A stretch of 64,000 bases of DNA, from positions 4,712,001-4,776,000 of the forward strand of contig NZ_PJMX01000001.1 in assembly GCF_002846415.1 (NCBI RefSeq), in the 5' to 3' direction. The stretch is from Streptomyces sp. TLI_146. Its GTDB lineage: Bacteria > Actinomycetota > Actinomycetes > Streptomycetales > Streptomycetaceae. Positions within the stretch are counted from its first letter, which is position 1. Each line of letters starts with the position of its first letter. The notes under the pieces are model-generated. The model saw only the letters and a list, made by a program, of their open reading frames with translations, had not been told where the DNA came from and did no database searches. Position numbers and translations under genes: made by a program. This document shows positions 62,017 to 64,000 of the stretch, in pieces.

Positions 62017-63048
62017 CTAGCGGTCGACCAGGCGGTCGAACTGCGTCGTGGTGTGCCGCAGATGGGCCACCAGCTCATCGCCCACGCGCGGCTCCTGGGA
62101 GTCCGAGGGGACGAAGAGGATCGACACCTGCATGTGCGGCGGCTCCGCGAACCAGCGCTGCTTGCCGTCCCAGACGAACGGCGACAGGTTGCGGTTGACG
62201 GTCGCGAGACCGGCCCGGGCGACGCCCTTGGCGCGCGGCATCACACCGTGCAGCGCCTTGGGCGCCTCAAGGCCGACGCCGTGCGAGGTGCCGCCCGCGA
62301 CCACGACCAGCCAGCCGTCGGAGGCGGCCTTCTGCTGGCGGTAGCCGAAACGATCCCCCTTCGCTACCCGGGTGACGTCCAGGACGGCGCCCCGGTACTC
62401 GGTCGCCTCGTGGTCGCCGAGCCACAGCCGCGTACCGATGCGGGCGCGGAAGCGGGTCTGCGGGAACTGCTGCTGCAGCCGCGCCTGCTCCTCGGCCCGC
62501 AGGTGGCTGACGAACATGGTGTGCAGCGGCAGCCGGGCCGCGCGCAGCCGGTCCATCCAGCCGATGACCTCCTCGACCGCGTCCGAGCCGTCGGTGCGGT
62601 CGAGCGGGAGGTGCAGGGCGAAGCCCTCCAGGCGCACGTCCTCGATGGCGGAGTGGAGCATGCCGAGCTCCTCCTCCTTGATGCCGTGGCGCTTCATCGA
62701 GCTCATGCACTCGATGACCACGCGCGCGCCCACCAGGGCGTGCACCCCGTCCACCGACGACACGGAGCGGATGACGCGGTCCGGCAGCGGCACCGGCTCC
62801 TCGCTCCGGCGGAACGGCGTGAGCACCAGCAGGTCGCCGCCGAACCAGTCCTTGATGCGGGCCGCCTCGTAGGTGGTGCCGACCGCCAGGATGTCCGAGC
62901 CGAAGCGGTTCACCTCCTCGGCCAGCCGCTCGTGGCCGAAGCCGTAGCCGTTGCCCTTGCAGACCGGGACGATGCCCGGGAACTGGTCGACCACGGACTT
63001 CTGGTGCGCCCGCCAGCGCGCGGTGTCGACGTAGAGGGAGAGCGCCAT
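62017..63048 (-). CDS. Alanine-racemase-like PLP protein
   Basis: A 343-residue fold-type III PLP protein with the barrel domain lysine in VCKGNGYGFG. Unlike true alanine racemases it is short, and the region expected to hold GYADGY reads AGGTSHGVGL, so the second catalytic tyrosine seems absent; the usual CMDQ-like motif is also missing. It may therefore act on another substrate, or be a binding or decarboxylating relative. It sits 68 bases after femX on the same strand, suggesting a shared unit linked to peptidoglycan peptide synthesis. Product name is tentative. Confidence 0.8.
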   Translation of the reverse strand: MALSLYVDTARWRAHQKSVVDQFPGIVPVCKGNGYGFGHERLAEEVNRFGSDILAVGTTYEAARIKDWFGGDLLVLTPFRRSEEPVPLPDRVIRSVSSVDGVHALVGARVVIECMSSMKRHGIKEEELGMLHSAIEDVRLEGFALHLPLDRTDGSDAVEEVIGWMDRLRAARLPLHTMFVSHLRAEEQARLQQQFPQTRFRARIGTRLWLGDHEATEYRGAVLDVTRVAKGDRFGYRQQKAASDGWLVVVAGGTSHGVGLEAPKALHGVMPRAKGVARAGLATVNRNLSPFVWDGKQRWFAEPPHMQVSILFVPSDSQEPRVGDELVAHLRHTTTQFDRLVDR

Positions 63049-63116
63049 GGCCGGATCCGGAACCTTTCTGGTGGCTGCGGTGTATCAGAGGTATGAGAGA
63101 CGAGATTACGCAACCA

Positions 63117-64000
63117 TCAGCGCCGCGACATGTAGATGTCGAGGGCCTTGTGCAGCAGCTTGTTCAGCGGGAAGTCCCACTCGCCGACGTACTCGACGGC
63201 CTCGCCGCCGGTGCCCACCTTGAACTGGATGAGACCGAAGAGGTGGTCGGTCTCGTCGAGCGAGTCGGAGATGCCGCGCAGGTCGTAGACGGTCGCGCCC
63301 ATGGCGTACGCGTCGCGCAGCATCCGCCACTGCATCGCGTTCGAGGGCCGGACCTCACGGCCGATGTTGTCGGAGGCGCCGTAGGAGTACCAGACGTGCC
63401 CGCCGACGACGAGCATCGTGGCCGCCGACAGGTTCACGCCGTTGTGCCGCGCGAAGTAGAGCCGCATCCGGTTGGGGTCCTCGTTGTTGAGGACCGTCCA
63501 CATGCGCTGGAAGTACGAGAGCGGGCGCGGCCGGAAGTGGTCGCGCACAGCGGTGATCTCGTACAGCCGCTGCCACTCGGCCAGGTCCTCGTAGCCGCCC
63601 TGGACGACCTCGACACCGGCCTTCTCGGCCTTCTTGATGTTGCGGCGCCACAGCTGGTTGAAGCCCTTGAGGACGTCGTCCAGCGAGCGGTTGGCGAGCG
63701 GCACCTGGAAGACGTAGCGCGGCTGCACGTCGCCGAAGCCGGCGCCGCCGTCCTCGCCCTGCTGCCAGCCCATCTTCCGCAGCCGGTCGGCCACTTCGAA
63801 GGCACGCGGCTCGATATGGGTGGCCTCGACGTCCCGCAGACGCTTGACGTCCGGGTCCTGGATGCCGGACTTGATGGCGGCCGAGTCCCAGCGGCGGATG
63901 ACGACCGGCGGGCCCATCTTCACCGAGAAGGCGCCCTGGTGCTTGAGGTGCGCCAGCATCGGCTGGAGCCACTCGTCGAGGTTCGGGGCGTACCAGTTGA
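63117..64000 (-). CDS. femX: FemX-type peptidyltransferase, N-terminal part outside the window
   Basis: Uses aminoacyl-tRNA to add the first residue of the peptidoglycan interpeptide bridge (in S. coelicolor, glycine to LL-diaminopimelate). The frame is open through base 64000, so the start lies beyond. The visible 294 or so residues include the GNAT-like domain features RSLDDVLKGFNQLWRRNIKKAEK, YSYGASDNIGREVRPSNAMQW and DLRGISDSLDETDHLFGLIQFK, all typical of Fem/MurM-type transferases. It matches S. coelicolor FemX, described near this position. Confidence 0.93.
   Translation of the reverse strand, partial: NWYAPNLDEWLQPMLAHLKHQGAFSVKMGPPVVIRRWDSAAIKSGIQDPDVKRLRDVEATHIEPRAFEVADRLRKMGWQQGEDGGAGFGDVQPRYVFQVPLANRSLDDVLKGFNQLWRRNIKKAEKAGVEVVQGGYEDLAEWQRLYEITAVRDHFRPRPLSYFQRMWTVLNNEDPNRMRLYFARHNGVNLSAATMLVVGGHVWYSYGASDNIGREVRPSNAMQWRMLRDAYAMGATVYDLRGISDSLDETDHLFGLIQFKVGTGGEAVEYVGEWDFPLNKLLHKALDIYMSRR

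Overview
The window comes from a GC-rich filamentous actinobacterium and is almost certainly the replication-origin region of a Streptomyces (or close relative) linear chromosome. The reasons are the gene order recF-gnd-dnaN-oriC-dnaA-rpmH-rnpA-yidD-yidC-jag-rsmG-parA-parB, many parS sites of the Streptomyces type (GTTTCACGTGAAAC), strong third-position GC, frequent GTG starts, three class E sortases, CrgA, FemX and several protein families known mainly from Streptomyces. Order and content also follow the Mycobacterium tuberculosis Rv0005-Rv0020 and Rv0046-Rv0051 neighbourhoods, so this is old vertically inherited core DNA. I saw no insertion sequence, prophage, CRISPR array or biosynthetic cluster.

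Layout. 1-1152: a truncated sensor kinase and tRNA-Leu(CAG). 1531-9656 (+): the cell-wall growth and signalling cluster fhaA-fhaB-pstP-rodA-pbpA-pknB (no pknA). 9748-14113 (-): two class E sortases, pabA/trpG, a 58-residue membrane protein, a third sortase and a DUF881 protein. 14255-17394: crgA, a non-origin DnaA-box cluster, a rhomboid protease, a cyclophilin and a DUF5324 protein. 17474-22122: tRNA-Ala, an XRE-like regulator, a tail-anchored Ser/Thr kinase, a secreted protein, DLW-39 and DUF6344 proteins, and tRNA-Ile. 22233-31895 (-): DUF3566, gyrA, gyrB, dciA, recF, gnd, dnaN. 32040-32610: oriC. 32881-41011: dnaA leftwards, and rpmH to parB rightwards. 41343-51624: a GNAT protein, then a long leftward series (DUF6049, murJ, pseudokinase, sigM, anti-sigma factor, trxB, trxA). 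51865-64000: cca, a parS cluster, a lipoprotein-like protein, an MFS protein, ino1, padR, a class A PBP, a GT87 mannosyltransferase, an Alr-like protein and femX (truncated).

How it fits together. Genes flanking oriC initiate replication (DnaA, DnaN, DciA), relax supercoils (GyrAB) and segregate origins: ParAB acts on 13 parS copies that I count in the window. The outer blocks build and control the wall. PknB/PstP phosphorylate and dephosphorylate targets read by FhaA/FhaB. RodA, PbpA and the class A PBP polymerise peptidoglycan. MurJ flips lipid II and has a kinase-dead partner gene beside it. FemX makes the cross-bridge, and sortases anchor surface proteins.

No wholly unknown system is evident. 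The most interesting features are regulatory DNA: parS sites sitting on the axes of gene-end inverted repeats, intragenic parS always read as VSRET, and strong DnaA boxes outside oriC (between crgA and the rhomboid gene, and just upstream of parA). A GGGAAT-N18-GTT sigma-R-type promoter lies before trxBA, a near-perfect PadR operator before padR-ino1, and the racemase-like protein beside femX appears to lack one catalytic residue.
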